Shown here piece after piece: positions 19,601 to 31,655 of a stretch of DNA of 64,000 nt. The number at the start of each line of letters is the position of its first letter. Position 1 is the stretch's first letter. The stretch spans positions 140,203,240 to 140,267,239 of the forward strand of contig CM077013.1 in NCBI GenBank assembly GCA_039090855.1. The letters run 5' to 3'. The notes below the pieces were generated by a model that did no database searches, was not told the origin of the DNA, and saw only the letters and a program-made list of their open reading frames with translations. The DNA comes from Macrothele yani (taxonomy: Eukaryota > Arthropoda > Arachnida > Araneae > Macrothelidae). The translations under genes and the position numbers were made by a program.

Positions 19601-21655
19601 AATCTTACATACACAGTACATTTGGGGTCATATAGGACCCCACGGCAAACAAGAAAGATGCCACCGAATTTTCGGGTGTAATAAGCACGTCTTTTGAATC
19701 CGTTCTGACGCAAATTTGATTTATCAAAGCTATTGAAAGTCAATGGAACCGGTATGGAAAACAATAGCATCTGACGGAAGAAAAAAGTTTTCCAATCAGG
19801 TTTTTAATCCCTCAGATATTGCTGTAAATGGAATCTTGAGCTAACGCCCTCTGGTTGCAGACTTGTGCGTTAAGAAAAACATTTCGCGCCGGAAACGCTC
19901 TCCAACACAGAAAGAATTTTTCAAATAGGACTCTTAAAAACAGAGATATCGACAAAAATAAGATGTAACTTTACGTCCCCTGGTAGGAAAACCATGCATT
20001 ATTTTAGGAAGAAAGTATTCTCAAAAGGTTTATCCATATGAGCAGTATCGGTCCAAGAAAAAAAAATTTAGTCGAGTTTTCAGGATTCCAGATTTTGCTA
20101 CAAATACATCAGAAGCAGATATTAACACTTATGCCCCCTGGTGGCCAAACCATTCTTTACCAAACATTAAAAATTATGTGAAAAATATTTTTATTCAGGT
20201 CTTGTATGCGATACAGGAAGAAGTTTTCAAATCTGAGTTTTAGGAGCAGAAATAACGCAGAAACTGAAAATTTTGAATTTATAGGAAAAACATTTCGCAT
20301 CGGAAACATTATCCAACAGAGGAATTTTTCAAATCGTACTCTTAGAAGTAGAGATATTGACAAAAATAAAATATACATCTATGCCCTGTGGCGTAGAAAC
20401 CATGCATTATTTCAAGAAGAAAATGTTCCTAAAATGTTTGTCGACATGAGTAGTATCGGTCAACAAACGACTTTTTTTCAATCGAGATTTTAGGAGCTCA
20501 TATTTTGCTGCAAATACATCAGAAGCGGAAATTGAGACTTACGCCACCTGGTGGCCAAACCAGTTTTTACAAAAATTAGAAATTATGTGCAAAGGATCCG
20601 GTGCAGAAAGAATTCTTCAAATCGGAGATTTAGAAACAGAGATATAGGGCGAAACGCAATTTACCTTTACGCCCCCTAGCGGAAAGTCTATGAATTACTT
20701 GAAAATGTTGAAATTATTTGAAAAACATGATACACTGAAAACATTATCAAACAAAGAAGGAATTTTTCAAATCGGACTCCTAGAAGTAGAGATATTGAAA
20801 AAATTAAGATATACATCTACGCCCCTGGCGCGGGGAAAACGGTGGAATATTTTAAGAAGAAAATATTCTGAAAAGGTTTATCGATGTGAGTTGCATCAGT
20901 CCACGAAAGAATTTTTTCAATCGATACTTTATAAGCTCAGATTTTATGGCAAATACATTAGAAGCAAAAATTAACACTTACACCCTCTGGTGGCTAAAGT
21001 ATTCTTTACCAAAAATTTGAAATTATATGCAAAAGATTTTTCATCAGGAGGTGTATCTGCTGAAGATTTTTTTTTCAAATCGGAGCTTTAGAAGAGTTAT
21101 CGAGAAAAATGTAATTTACTTTTACGCCCCCTAGTGGAAAATCTATGCGTAATTTAAAAAAGTAACCTTATCTAAAATACTCTTAGACATAAATGGAATC
21201 GAAAGATAAAAGAATTTTTTCAATCGGTTGTTTAGAAGCAAATATGTGGAATAAAACGTATTTCTGAATTCGACATCTTCATTTACGCCCTCTAGCAGCT
21301 AAATTGTACATCGTTAAAAAAAAAAGAAATAAAGGATCATCATTCTCATATTTCAGGCTTCCCAATGCAAAAAGAATTTTTCAAATCGGACTAATAGTTG
21401 CAGAGATATCGTGGGTACAAACGGACGGACAAACCGATAACATAAGCACGATCTTTTTTTACAAAAGACGTGCTAAAAATGTGGCACTTACCATTTACTC
21501 AAAATTTATAATTACTAAAGGCTTTGTGCTTCGTACCAAATAAATAAATGTCATGAAATGGTGTTAAAAAAAAAAAAAAACAGCCAACGGAGTTACCAAA
21601 GCTCAAAGATCTGCTGGGGTCTTATAAGACCCCAACTTCTACAGGAAGGGTAAGC
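19600..21655. mobile_element. palindrome-bracketed element holding array copy B
   Basis: An 18-bp palindrome, GGGGTCATATAGGACCCC, lies at 19624-19641 and its sibling GGGGTCTTATAAGACCCC at 21616-21633. They bracket array copy B. The outer flanks are also loosely inverted (CAGTACATTTGGGGTC versus CTGTAGAAGTTGGGGTC). Such GGGGTC/GACCCC hairpins near ends are reminiscent of piggyBac-like elements, but no transposase or clean TTAA pair was seen. The family assignment is inference. Confidence 0.45.
19648..21480. repeat. 150-bp-period higher-order array, copy B
   Basis: It is collinear with copy A (5581-7725) from ACCGAATTTTCGGGTGTAAT through to ACGGACGGACAAACCGATAA. Each unit has the CAAATCGGA, GAGATAT and ACGCCCCCT boxes in the same three-type order. 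It lacks the SINE of copy A. Flanks differ from those of copy A, so both arrays moved or were copied as whole units of about 1.85 kb. Confidence 0.85.
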
Positions 21656-21659
21656 AATC

Positions 21660-22450
21660 ATTGATTTGGGGAGCATATGCATAGAAAGGTGTCTGAAAAA
21701 CTTCCATAACTTTTGGTAACCATACCACAGTTGTAATTTTTGATTTACAGGCTAAGTACATGTTGACTTCTGTGAATAATGTAGTGTAGCTGAAGAACTC
21801 AGTAAATGATTAGAGATTTCTCCCTCCTTTTCATTTTTTTTTTTTTTTTCAAACTGACAAATCTGTGGAATTCAAGAAATGTGTGAATTCATGCATGAAG
21901 TTTATTTTAAGTACAAGAAGCTGAATGAATATCATGAACCTCAATCTCCAAATTATGAAAATACGCCAAATTTCAATTCAGTTTAGGTGTTCATCGTATT
22001 TATGATACATTTGATGGATGAAATAAAGCACATTTTACTGGTAAAATAAGAGTTTTAAACTGCACTTTACAGTGAGTTTTGATAAAATTTGGTTTAAAAA
22101 TCTACAAAAATTATATCCCACCCCATGCACACTTTTTTTATTCACATAGTTTAAATTTCAAACAGATAAAGAGGATTTCCCAAATAACCCATATTTAATT
22201 CACAATTTATTTTAAATGAGTGTGAGCATACCTGTCATATGCTTTTCACACAAAAAACAGATTCTGCATATGGTAGTGTAAGATTTGCTTAGAATTTTAG
22301 CTACAGGAGTAATTTTGCACACGTGGCAATTTTTCCTTGTTTCCTACTTGGTCTATGAGCTTCCAAGATGAACCACAAATGCTTTAGGCATGATGTCCTG
22401 AACCCCTACATTTGCCCTTATGAGGGTTCCATAGAAGATACATTCCTCCA
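21660..22450. other. A/T-rich non-coding region
   Basis: No recognised gene or repeat on either strand. It includes a T homopolymer near 21835-21850. Confidence 0.35.
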
Positions 22451-22454
22451 AAGA

Positions 22455-22640
22455 TGATAATGCGTATCTCCACTGAACGAAACTGGTAGAGTAATATCTT
22501 CAAAACAAGGCCCTTGTTCATTTGGATTGGCGAGTCAGGTCACCTGACCTTATTCCATTTAAGTATGTCTAGGATGCTCTAGGGAGAGGTACTGTTGCTG
22601 TAAACCACCCTATGCATGACCAAGAGGGGGCTTAGACATC
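22455..22640 (+). pseudogene. Tc1-like transposase C-terminal remnant
   Basis: It reads DDNAYLH (second D region), TKLVE, LVHLDWRVRSPDLIPFKYV and DALGRG with stops. The Tc1 consensus would be WPARSPDLNPIEHVWDALG. The E position is lost (PIE is replaced by PFK). It is on the same strand as 18467-19330 and begins where that copy stops, so the two are probably one element split by the material at about 19331-22450. Confidence 0.55.
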
Positions 22641-22644
22641 TATT

Positions 22645-23460
22645 GCATGAACATTAGTTGCTGCCAGAGTATCAGAATGTAGACGTACGCGCGTAGCGGA
22701 TAGTTTCCAAATTATTAGCAGATTTTGCAGATAGTTTTTGCTTGTAGACTAAAAAACTCAAAATTATATTTACAGCAATTAAAACATTTTCTCAAGGCTT
22801 TAGTAAGATTAATATGCTTAATTCTGTTTTAGCTTGGAGAACGTTCAATTATTTTTCACGTCTTCTGGGTTCTTTTGTTTTTACAGATGTTTCTGGCCTC
22901 TAGATTTTACCAAGCCCTGTTCTCGATGTATAGAGACTGTATCAAAAGCTTTGTTTACACAGAAATAATTTAAATTTTATAGCCAGTTTCTTCTTGCAGT
23001 TGCCAGTTATTAAATTAAAATATTTTCCTCGTGTATTTTGTAAGTCTACTATTTTTGAATTAAGTTGTTAAAAATGCTTTTCATAATTTTTGAAGGTTGA
23101 TTAATGGAACTGTTTTTCAGGATATAAAAACTTCCTTTAATTAGTCTCTTGTTTTTATTAGACCCATAGCCCAATATTTTAATATTTTGCTGTAAAGGTC
23201 CATTTTACACATTCAATTGAAATGTACTTATTTTGTCCTCATTTGTATCTGTAATGGTCTAATAATTATTTATTGTTTTATTGATTTTTCTTTAAATTGT
23301 CTTATGCTGTTGTTATTCTGGTTCACCCTCCGCGGGTTTGTGGCAAGTTTTCTCTTTCAATGGTTGTGTACGCAGATACATTTTATTTTTTATACAACTC
23401 TGGTTGCTGCTACCAACTGAGCTCCTAGACACCATCAACAGTATGAAATATATCTGTAAG
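22645..23460. other. A/T-rich non-coding region
   Basis: No gene motif, RNA gene or known repeat was recognised in either strand. Confidence 0.35.
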
Positions 23461-23470
23461 GGGTGACCAC

Positions 23471-24165
23471 CAGTGCTGAGATGGGTGGAGCCCGAGCCGG
23501 GCACAGGCTGTACAATATTTAATATGGTTTGGGCTCGGAGAGAGAGAGAGAGAGAGAGAGATAAAGATAATTTATTTTTTAAATTTAATTTTTATATGTT
23601 TTAGCATAGGTAGGAGACTTTTCTTACACTTTCTAGTTAATAAAGAGAATTTTTTTGGCAACAGGGTCTAGGCTGGGAGGAGGAACTTGGTAGGGCTGTT
23701 TATTCTGGGCATGGGTAGAAAAATGACATAGGCAAAGTATTAGTGGGTTTTTCTGCCATCTAATTGGGTTTTTGTGGAGAAAGAAAAAGCTTTCTCAAGA
23801 ACTGTAGATAGTAGACAGCATGCTGATGAAATTTTGCTCCATACCTCCATGCTGTAGCTCCCTGCTTATTCTATTGAGCAAAGTACATAGTTTTAAGCAC
23901 CTCCCGATCTTCCAGGCCACCCGAAACATTTCAGAAAGAAACAAATGGTGAAAAAGTTGTGCCACTATACTATAGAAACATATAGAGGTCCCTTCTCTAC
24001 TCCCAAGTTGATAGAGACATCGGTTAATTGCAGGGGAAGAGAGTGGAAGACTGAAAGAAATATTTTCATTAGTGCCCGAACAAGTTAAGTTAATCATAGT
24101 TTTGGGACTTGTTCGTGCCCGGGCTGTATCTTTCAATATAAAATTCAGGCTTGAAGTCAGCTCTG
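23471..24165 (+). mobile_element. non-autonomous hAT-type element, copy A, 695 bp
   Basis: Ends are CAGTGCTGAGATGGG and GTCAGCTCTG. The 8-bp flanks GTGACCAC (23463-23470) and CAGACCAC (24166-24173) agree at 6 of 8. It is homologous in reverse orientation to 26834-27560: GGGCTCGGAGAGAGAG, AAAGCTTTCTCAAGAACTGT and AGAGGTCCCTTCTCTACTCC all have counterparts there. Subterminal GAGCCCGAGCCGGGC and CGTGCCCGGGC are typical GC-rich motifs. It has no coding capacity. The hAT call rests on 8-bp duplications and terminal sequence. Confidence 0.8.
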
Positions 24166-24173
24166 CAGACCAC

Positions 24174-25790
24174 ACTCCTTATTCAGGAACTTTGGCTATT
24201 TCGTTTTGACACCTTATCTTTGCATCTGGTTCTGCATGTGGTCACTTTTGTCAGAATAAAGTGTTTCTTATAAAAAGTTTTGGGGTATTTCTGCAACATA
24301 CAATATGATACATGTATTCACCACATTTTATTTTGTGAGTTATCACGATTTTTTCCTTAACTTATGGAAGCCAGTATATACAAACAAATACTTTGAAACT
24401 TCCACATCTTTGTTGTAGCAGGGATTGTGCCAGAAGCTTGTTTTTGTTTTGTGAAGCTGAAAAGTCAGTGTAAACACTTCCTCGAAAATTAAAACAGCCA
24501 CATGTTTTAGTCGCCAAAAGCAACAAAGTGAAAATTGAAGTTGATTTCAACCTTTAAAGAAATAAATATTCCCCTTTCAGACATCCATCTTACAGCCTAG
24601 CACTAGTGATTTCAGCTGTAATTAATCAATGCATCTAGTAGCACATGAGGTCTTTTGTTTCACTCTGTAAATTCTGCCATCTAATTGTTTAATAAGTTAG
24701 TGTTTGTTTTGCAAGTTGAAGCATTTTTTAGATAAATCCAGGAGTAAAAGGCAAAACCTTTCAGGTCAGGCCCAGCTTATGTAGATCACTTGAAAGGACA
24801 GTTTCACGTAATGAAAATAATGGAGATGCATTAACGTGTGTGTGTGCGGTGCATGCTACTGTAACCTTCTACTCATTAACTTTACACCTTAACAAACATT
24901 AAACTGGTACACCATGTATACAATACTTAGAAATAGTTTTGTGTAACCATGAAAAGTTTATGGAAATGAAAAAAACATTACCAGAAATTTATTTAGTTGT
25001 AATGTACATTCTCTGAAGGTAATCACCATGACATCAATTATGATGTAATTACTCTATATCATACAACATTTTCCATTAAAGTGTTTTTAATTTATTCATT
25101 TATTAGTTTGCATAAAGCAGCATGACAAAACAAAATAATAAAAAACAATGTGTTTCATTTTGAGCAGATAAAATATACTAATGCATGAGCAAACTTCAGA
25201 GTTTATAACAAAATATTTACAATTATGTACAAATATTTTCAGTGCAAACTGCCATGTAAAATAAATACTTCTTACAAAATTTTCTTTAGCACACTACGTT
25301 GTTAAGAATCATTTTAAATTAACAAAAACAACATGCTGTTGAAACAATTAGTTCTGACTTGTGTGCTCAGCTGCTTTGTATAACATAAATAACTGCAACC
25401 AAAATCTCTGGATAGGCCAATGCCAAATCAAAATTCACATCCAACAACAATTCGAAAATAGTTTTGTTTGTGAACACGTAAGAGATAAAATAGCCAAAGG
25501 GATGTTCAATAAAGGGCAAAATACTGATTTTGATTTCAGGTCTTTTAAGGCATCCTCTATTATGCTGTCAAAAACTTTGTGATTGAAATACCCTGCATAT
25601 TTTATGATTGAAATACCCTGCATATTATACCCTGCATATTTTGCATACTGAATTAATTCGTCAGTTTTATGTGTTGCACCAGAGCCATAGCCAAGGAGGG
25701 CTTTCAGGGGGTTTAAACCCTGGCAGAAATCCTGTATTTAAATAAAGAGAGGGTACATAGATCCATGTACTTGTAAGTAGTATAGCATAT
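24174..25790. other. A/T-rich non-coding region
   Basis: No recognised gene. A short local duplication, ATTGAAATACCCTGCATATT, occurs twice at about 25582-25626. Confidence 0.4.
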
Positions 25791-26262
25791 ACACTGAAAG
25801 GACAAAGTATTACATACATCCCGGTGAAAATACGCAAAGCAACAGGACAGCAGTAAATAGCGGTTTACAGAAAAACTAGTTGGGACTATAAAATAGAGTA
25901 GGTCGGTACTCACAAGAATACATTCCGTCAAGTGCCTGCATGAGCAGAGGACAAGACTCAAGTGAGTTTGATCGGGGTGAAGTTGTGATCGCCAGGAAGG
26001 CCGAATGTTCAATCAGCTCAACGGCGAAACTGTTAGGAATTCTGCCACAAACCATAGCAAGTGTGTACCAGGAGTACGTGAAATCCAGCAGAACAGCGAG
26101 CAGTTGGATGAAATGTGGTCATAAAGTGCATTGGATGATCGAGGGCACCAATGATTGGCCCACATCGCAGAGACGAATCAGACAGCTTGTTTGCAGCAAA
26201 TCAAGTCACAGTTTAATGAAGGAGCATCCACAAGCATATGCTAAAAGACAATCTGTCGACAC

Positions 26263-26423
26263 ATGGCACAACTCGGCTGGGGCAGTCGACGACCACGTCG
26301 CGTCCCGATGTTAATGGCACGACTCTGCTGGGGCAGTCGACGACCACATCGCGTCCCGATGTTAATGGCACGACTCTGCTGGGGCAGTCGACGACCACAT
26401 CGCATCCCGATGTTAATGGCACA
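26263..26423. repeat. 51-bp in-frame tandem triplication
   Basis: Three units of exactly 51 bp (17 codons) begin ATGGCAC(A/G)AC, contain GGGGCAGTCGACGACCAC, and end CCCGATGTTA. A short fourth start follows. Units differ at only a few positions. One unit corresponds to the linker just before the DDE domain in related Tc1 proteins. Confidence 0.95.
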
Positions 26424-26833
26424 GCATCGCATGATTCGGCCACAGTTTGCAAAGGCCCATCAAAACTGGAGCATAAATTATTGGAAGCGCATCATATGGT
26501 CTGACAAATCTTGTTTCACACTGTATCGTGCCAATGGCAGGCAGTGTGTGTGGTGTAAATCACATGTAGCTATGGACCCTGCATACCAAGTTGGGGTACT
26601 ACAGAATGGTGGAGATAGTGTAACTGCTTTGGCAGCTTTCACATGGTCCGGCCCTGGATCCCTTGGTACCCCTTGGGTCTTCCGTCACTGGTTCCAGCTA
26701 TGTGCAGCTCCTGGCCAACCAGCTCCACCCTTTTATCACATCTCTCCGTCCGAACCAAGTTCCGATCTTTCAACAGGCCCCATTGGTCCCAGCAACAGAC
26801 CGACTGGCTTCAGGAGCATAGCAGTGAGCTTAC

Positions 26834-27560
26834 TAGAGCTGAGTTCTGGCTCAATATTCGGAGCCGGAGCTCGTCTGAGCCTGCAGCTTATATTGCCCGA
26901 ACGAGCCCGAAAACTGGCTAACCTATTCAACCATTAATAAAAAAACATATCCTTTTCCACACTTCCACTCTCTCCTCCTCCTGCAATTAACCAATATATT
27001 TCTCAAAGTGAGGAGTGGGGAAGGGACCTCTATCTATTTTTACAGTGTAACTATACGATTTTCTTTGACCGTTCGCTTCCACCTGAAGCGCTTCGGGGGC
27101 CGAACATCCAAAATGATCGGGCAGTGCTGCAATTGTTTGTTACTCGAATAATGCTAACATTATTTCGCCATAATGTGTTGCGATACGTACGTCGCTAAAC
27201 ATAATTAGCGCGGAGCTACTGCGTGGAGATAGCGGAGTTAATTATCTTCGGCATGCTATCAACTATCCAATATCTATAGTTCTTGAAAAAGCTTTTTCTT
27301 CTCTGCAGAAACACACTAATGCGCGGCCTATGGCATTTTCTAACAAAGCCCGGAATATTTAGCCATCTCGAATGCCCGCTCCCCAACCAGAACCAGTTAC
27401 CGAAAAATTCCCTTTACCAACTATAAAGTGTCTCATTTGCTAAATCATATAAAATCACATTTAAATATAAAAAAAATTATCTCGCTCTCCCTCTCTCTAA
27501 GAGCCCAAGCCCGCCCGAGCCCGAACCGCAGTAAATATTTTACAGCCCGTCTCAGCTCTA
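26834..27560 (-). mobile_element. non-autonomous hAT-type element, copy B, 727 bp
   Basis: Terminal inverted repeats TAGAGCTGAG/CTCAGCTCTA are flanked by a perfect 8-bp duplication GAGCTTAC (26826-26833 and 27561-27568). It is inserted in the Tc1 transposase between its second and third catalytic motifs. It is the reverse-orientation homologue of 23471-24165. No open frame of note. Confidence 0.93.
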
Positions 27561-27842
27561 GAGCTTACCACACTCACATGGCCCCCTCGCTTACCGGACA
27601 TCAATATCCCATAGAGAATTTATAGGACATATTAGAATGAGCTGTTCGTGATCAACCATTCCCACCAACATCTCCACTTGCTCCGACGCCAAGCCCTCTT
27701 AGATTGCTGGTCAGCGATACCTAAGTCTGTCTTTCGGAACCTCATTGCGTCCATACCATGACGTTTGGATGCTGTCCTGCATGCAAAAGATGGTGCCACA
27801 TGCTATTAGGTGGGTGTATGTAATAATTTATCCTTTCAGTTA

Positions 27843-28736
27843 AGTCAGTATTTGAAAATTGGGAAGTATTAAATAGAAGAATTTCGTGTGGAAAGAAATA
27901 AGAGCGACAGAGCAAAAACTCAACATATATGTATAAATGTACAGTGAAAATTAATTTTCAAATTCAGAACCCCTCCCAAAAATTATTTCTGCCTACAGTC
28001 CTGTGTTGCACTGGTTTCTAGTTAATTTTCATGTTTATTGAATAAATTCAATTGCACGTGCTACACACACACATATATATACACATTGTGTTTCTAAAAT
28101 GTTTGGTCAAACTTTGGGAACTTCTACTATAAATTCTGACAAAAAAAAAAGTCCTGTAAACATAGGGCATGGAAATACTTTCATGTGATTGTGACATCCA
28201 AGCAGGTGGACTTGAACAACTACTGAAAGCAACTTGGCAGTTTCATATGAATGGGGAAGTGGATGATTCCATTTAGGAATTCTCCTATCTCTAGCAAGCA
28301 ATTTGATACTGCAGCACTTAAAAATGCAGTTGAACACATTTGACTCCTCAATGTACAACCTAAATTAATTCTCTGATCATATTCTTTATGATCGATTCAT
28401 GCCAAACAAAAGATGCACTCCAATTTTATTCTGACATTTTTGCTCTATCATATTTTCCGACTTCGTTGAGCTGCATTTGCGAATTCTCCACTAGAAGCCC
28501 TGATGGCAAACTGATAGGTTCAGCTCTTTGGCACTTACAGCAATCACAGTCGGTTTCATGCCCGCTAAAGTTCATCTGTGATGTGGCTAGTGTGCGACTT
28601 TACTATACACCCAATATTTCATTGTAAGAAAGTGTTTCCAGTCTTATGTTTATGTGACTTTTTTCATCAGAATCTGCTGTAGAACAAGAGTTCTCAAACT
28701 TTTGGCAAAATATTTTACAAAAGCCTTGGGCATATA
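27843..28736. other. non-coding region
   Basis: No recognised gene or repeat; a short CA/TA-rich microsatellite lies at about 28062-28085. Confidence 0.35.
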
Positions 28737-28738
28737 TA

Positions 28739-29976
28739 CACCATATTGACAAAAATCACTGGACACCAGAGAAACACAACATAGCATTTATTGACATACA
28801 TTAGTACGGTGTCAGTCCACCTTTGGCCTTAATGCATTCACTAACCCTTCAAGATATGCTTTTGACAAGGTTTTGGAACACAGAGATAGGTATGCGCTTC
28901 CATTCAGTACATAATTCTGCCACTAACTGTTGCTTAGTAGTAGGCCTTGGTTCCAAACTTCTTATGCAGTGCTCTAATTCATCCCATAGGTGCTCTATGG
29001 GATTAAGATCAGGACTCTGTGCTGGCCAGTCACACACGATATGGAATTATCATCAAACCATGCCATAACAGTCCTTGTTTTATGGCTCGGTGCATTATCC
29101 TGCTGGTACCAACAAGGCTCGGTTTCATAGTATTGCCACAGAGTTGGTAGAGCATAATTGTCCAGAATATCAAGGTAGACGTGCTGGTTAACAGGTTTGT
29201 CCATGATAACCAATGGGCCAGGACCATACCATGAAAAACAGCTCCACACGTGTACACTGCCAACTCCAAACTTGACCGTAGGAACAGTACACTGTGGTAA
29301 AGAGTGTTCCCCTGGCTGGCGCTATACCTACACATGGCAATCAGACTGATAGATTGTGTATCTGAATTCATCAGTCCATAGGACCCATATTCACTGATCT
29401 AAGGTTCACGATAAATCTTCTTTATACCATGCTAAATGACGAGTAACATTCCGAGTGGAGATGAAAGGCTTATGAGCAGCCGCACGACCACAGTAACCCA
29501 TGGAATGAAGTTATCTGCAAATGGTACACGTACATACTGAAGTTCTAGCATTTTTACACACCTGTACACCAAGGTCTTGTGCGGTACTCCGTTGATTAGC
29601 TGTAATGTCTCTCCTGAGGCTTTGACGTCCTCTATCACTGATTTTCTTTGGTCTGCCAGTACTTTTTGCTGCTTCAGGCATGCCATGTGTCTTCCACTTA
29701 TTCACTACATCCCAAACAATTGACTTGGGTATGTTTAAATGGCTCTTGGTTTCTCTTATGGACAACCCACTAATATAACACTCAACAATCTTTCCTTTCT
29801 CTCAATCGGTTGTCTCCCGGCACGACATTTTCACTCAACCTCACAGTGCGATATGATCGCGGTCAGCTGCAGGCTTGTTTTTATACCATTTGCAGCTGTA
29901 CGGCGCATCTTAACAACACAAAGGATCCATTCATTTGCTTTTGAAGGAGTGTCTGGTGACTTTTGTCAATATAGTG
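28739..29976 (-). mobile_element. Tc1-like transposon, 1238 bp
   Basis: Terminal repeats CACCATATTGACAAAAATCA and (reverse) CACTATATTGACAAAAGTCA are flanked by TA at 28737-28738 and 29977-29978. The minus-strand transposase has SIRETKSHLNIPKSIVWDVV in the helix-turn-helix, GRPKKISDRGRQSL, then VDMWSCFSW-like sequence. YQQDNAPSHKT (second D) and SPDLNPIEHLWDE (E) follow. The first-D region and several joins are frameshifted. Confidence 0.93.
28849..29765 (-). pseudogene. Tc1-like transposase, frameshifted
   Basis: Three open segments are collinear with a Tc1 enzyme: the helix-turn-helix region (29511-29765), the mid-domain with YQQDNAPSHKT (about 29080-29249), and the C-terminus with LNPIEHLWDELEH (28849-29037). 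The glutamate of the DDE triad is preserved. At least two frameshifts separate the segments, so no full product can be made. Confidence 0.88.
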
Positions 29977-29978
29977 TA

Positions 29979-31015
29979 TAGAGTACATATATAACATCTC
30001 ACAGAAGACCTTTTGTACTTACATACTGATTATCTTTTTGTCAACTCCTGAATCTGGTTCTCCCATGATTTCCTTGGCCTTCTTCTGCCTTTTTTGATGC
30101 TATGTATCTTTCTGAGCAACAGTAAAGTAAATCCCAAGTAAATATTTTGATAAAAAGAAAATGAGTAACGGAAGTAGCCACAACCATTGTAGAAATCTGA
30201 TTTTCAAATGCCATACCATAAGAGCAATACTTAATTTCATTGTTACTCAACAAATATATTTTACTAAACTATGACAGAAGATTATTTCACCATGTTTTAC
30301 ATAAATGTAACAATAGTTCATTGCAATCTATGTAAATTATGAAAACCTCATGCTAAATGTATTTAAAGCCATTACAAAAATGCATTTTGATGCTATGGAA
30401 ACAGTGTATCATAGTGAAATTTGGCTACGAACACATACCCTTCCTACACTATTGATGAGAGCTTTAAAATGATGCATAACACAATGGGGTACAACCTGTA
30501 GATATCCTAGACCAAAAGGTGCCAATCTCCTTCACTAACACACTTATGATTCAGCTTTCCTTTCTATCTTGAGGTCAATTTCAGTTTTCACATTTGCAGG
30601 TGGACTTTCATAGCTGCATAACATTTCATCGGAGTCAGAGTTGCTTCTTACATGCATCTGAATAACTAATAACAAAAATATTGTTTTTGAAAAACTAAAC
30701 AGTCAAAATACTTACTATTGCCTCAGCCATAGTTAATAAATATTTACTTTTATGACTCGTTTATTTTCTTTCATTGGTTTCATGACTATAACATTAATCC
30801 AACAACCTAAGTGCAACTCAGTGTCAGGAATTAGTAAACCTTATTGTTTGTTGTTATGATTTAATTCCACTTAGTATGTACCAAATTGTGGCTCAGTGTG
30901 GTCGCGAATAAATGCCATGTGTTGTACGTAAATAAATGTATACTCTCGAATCACTCATTTTAGTTTCACACCCACAAAACTCTTGCCATGCAAAAGATGC
31001 ATAGCATAAATTATC
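29979..31015. other. A/T-rich non-coding region
   Basis: No recognised gene or repeat on either strand. Confidence 0.35.
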
Positions 31016-31168
31016 TACAGAGAGAGAGTCTAAAGTTTTGCAATATTTGCATATATGCCACGTGTTTAAACTAGTTCAAGTCGTGTGCTGCAGTCAGTCG
31101 AAAGGTATATAAAGTGGGAGTCATTGCTATGGACAGCACTGCATGTCATTCTTCTGTCTGTGGTTAGG

Positions 31169-31655
31169 ATGCCTAAAAGATGAACAGCCACAACTGGTTG
31201 ATTAGGGAACTTTTGTTTTAAGAGTTTGAACTCGGCCACAACGCTGCTCAAGCAACACAAAATGTTTGTCATGTGAAAGTGATGATTCCGTGGGCCACAG
31301 CACTGCAACCAGATGGTTCAAAATATTTTGCTCAGATGACGGAAACCTGGACGATCAGCCAAGGTCAGGTAAGCCGCGAACTGTGGATTCGGAGGCCATG
31401 CGCCAGGCCGTAGAGGCAAATCCGACAACGAGCACTCGGAAATTATCAGGCGAGCTGGGCCTATGAGAGGACACCGTGGTTTGTCACCTTCAGGACCTCG
31501 GCAAGGTCTACAGGAGCTACCGCATTGTCCCTCACGAACTGACGCCAGCTGAAGCAAACCACCAAGTGGAAGTGTGCACGAAACTCCTAGAAAACCCACA
31601 AGATGTATGTTTCATCAAGAGAAATTTTTACGTGCTACGAACAGTGGGTCTTCTC
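31169..31655 (+). pseudogene. mariner transposase, amino-terminal part
   Basis: ATG at 31169. In shifting frames come FELGHNAAQATQNVC (first helix-turn-helix), STATRWFKIFCSDDGNL, QPRSGKPRTVDSEAMRQAVE, TTSTRKLSGELG, LGKVYRSYRIVPHELTP and ENPQDV. The last readable segment is TCYEQWVF. The mariner consensus has a catalytic Asp in TCDEKWV, so the first D is Tyr here. It breaks off at the insertion. Confidence 0.85.

Larger units (their letters stand above)
25940..27760 (+). pseudogene. Tc1-like transposase with an in-frame 51-bp triplication
   Basis: MSRGQDSSEFDRGEVVIARK starts the helix-turn-helix (25940). After frameshifts, MAQLGWGSRRPRRVPML recurs three times, then LMAQHRMIRPQFAKAHQNW, IIWSDKSCFTLYRANGR (first D, with E to K after it) and VQLLANQLHPFITSL. 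The FQQ..AP motif comes next, apparently with the second catalytic D deleted. The protein resumes past the MITE at about 27590 as PDIN(P)IENLWDILE. Multiple frameshifts show that it is inactive. Confidence 0.82.
25792..27840 (+). mobile_element. Tc1-like transposon carrying a hAT MITE
   Basis: The left terminus CACTGAAAGGACAAAGTATT with ACATACATCCC is mirrored at the right by GGGTGTATGTAATAATTTAT with CCTTTCAGT. TA flanks it at 25790-25791 and 27841-27842 (one terminal base lost). Without the MITE at 26834-27560 and its 8-bp duplication the element is about 1.3 kb, a normal Tc1 size. Confidence 0.88.
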
